From the NCBI GenBank assembly GCA_028290305.1, contig JAQGKC010000161.1, forward strand, positions 20,593 through 84,592: a stretch of 64,000 nt of DNA. The letters run 5' to 3'. Positions 63,728 through 64,000 of this stretch are shown here, in pieces (within the stretch, counting starts at the first letter, position 1; each line of letters begins with the position of its first letter). The translations under genes were made by a program, and so were the position numbers. The notes under the pieces were generated by a model. The model saw nothing but the letters and a program-made list of their open reading frames with translations. It made no database searches and was not told where the DNA came from. The DNA comes from Bradyrhizobium sp. (lineage in GTDB: Bacteria > Pseudomonadota > Alphaproteobacteria > Rhizobiales > Xanthobacteraceae).

Positions 63728-64000
63728 GTGCCGAATTTTCGCTATCGGGCCCTGACGCAGAACGGCGAGATCGTGCATGGCACGCTGTCGGCGCCGACGT
63801 CTGCGGAGGTCGCGCGCCGGATCGAATATCTCCGGCTGCTGCCAATCGAAACGATCGAGGATACGCGAACGACCGCGGGATCTGGCGGCTTCGGCTTGTT
63901 CGGCCGGCCGAGCCCCGCCGAGGTGACGACGTTCACCCGGGATCTGGCGCTGCTGTTGAAGGCCGGCGCCCGTCTCGACGACGCCCTCGAACTGCTCGCC
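63728..64000 (+). CDS. gspF: Type II secretion system inner-membrane protein (partial)
   Basis: Starts with GTG four bases after the gspE stop and is cut by the right edge after 91 codons. The peptide MPNFRYRALTQNGEIVHGTL, then SAEVARRIEYLRLLPIETI, and PSPAEVTTFTRDLALLLKAGARLDDALELLA matches the first cytoplasmic T2SSF domain of GspF/PilC proteins. This is the platform protein contacting the GspE ATPase. Confidence 0.88.
   Translation, partial: MPNFRYRALTQNGEIVHGTLSAPTSAEVARRIEYLRLLPIETIEDTRTTAGSGGFGLFGRPSPAEVTTFTRDLALLLKAGARLDDALELLA

Overview
The window is high-GC alphaproteobacterial DNA, most likely from the Bradyrhizobium / Rhodopseudomonas / Nitrobacter group. The reasons are the base composition, the gene families, and a palindromic intergenic repeat built on GATCATGATC/GAGCATGATC (57623-57745) of a kind I associate with those genomes. 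The genus is an inference. No rRNA, tRNA, CRISPR array or insertion sequence was found.

Left part (1-10.9 kb). The start of a Tat-exported protein runs off the left edge. It is followed by a fatty-acid-hydroxylase-type membrane enzyme with two tiny membrane proteins, ornithine aminotransferase (rocD), and a minus-strand block. That block is a complete BMP-type (nucleoside-like) ABC importer (ATPase, two permeases, lipoprotein-like binding protein), closed by a 12-bp terminator hairpin, then a 2-oxoglutarate/Fe(II) oxygenase and an alpha/beta hydrolase.

Catabolic island (10.9-27 kb). A run of plus-strand genes encodes an alpha/beta hydrolase, an 8-oxoguanine-deaminase-like amidohydrolase, an HpaB-type flavin hydroxylase, an amidase, a PuuE-like polysaccharide-deacetylase/allantoinase, a second ATZ/TRZ-type amidohydrolase, a flavin monooxygenase, a DUF5591-like protein and a binding-protein/decarboxylase-like protein. 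Then come an MFS transporter remnant, two FAD-dependent oxidoreductases and a divergent IclR regulator with a palindromic operator candidate. Together these suggest import, deamination, hydroxylation, ring opening and amide hydrolysis of an N-heterocycle or cyclic amide; the substrate is unknown. Three genes are damaged: the deaminase (frameshift that removes a metal-binding His), the DUF5591-like gene (frameshift) and the MFS gene (internal deletion). The island therefore appears to be decaying, unless the frameshifts are sequence errors.

Surface glycan / RTX locus (27-58.6 kb). galE and the four dTDP-L-rhamnose genes (rfbC-rfbD-galE divergent from rfbA-rfbB) supply sugars. They are followed by a GWxW-module protein, a pyruvyltransferase-family protein, two giant multidomain glycosyltransferases (WbsX + GT2 + GT4 in permuted order), a methyltransferase with two SapC-family proteins in a chain of ATGA overlaps, a type I secretion ABC transporter and membrane-fusion protein, a 434-aa RTX protein with 114-nt tandem repeats, two more large GT2 proteins, an unknown protein, a GT4, a Tat-exported WbsX-like protein and a methyltransferase. 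The layout resembles S-layer/RTX export loci joined to O-antigen genes: a calcium-binding RTX protein is exported by its own type I system and probably acts at a rhamnose-containing cell surface.

Right end (58.6-64 kb). A Sel1-repeat protein and the secretin gspD are divergent from gspE and gspF (cut by the window edge), part of a type II secretion or pilus-like system.
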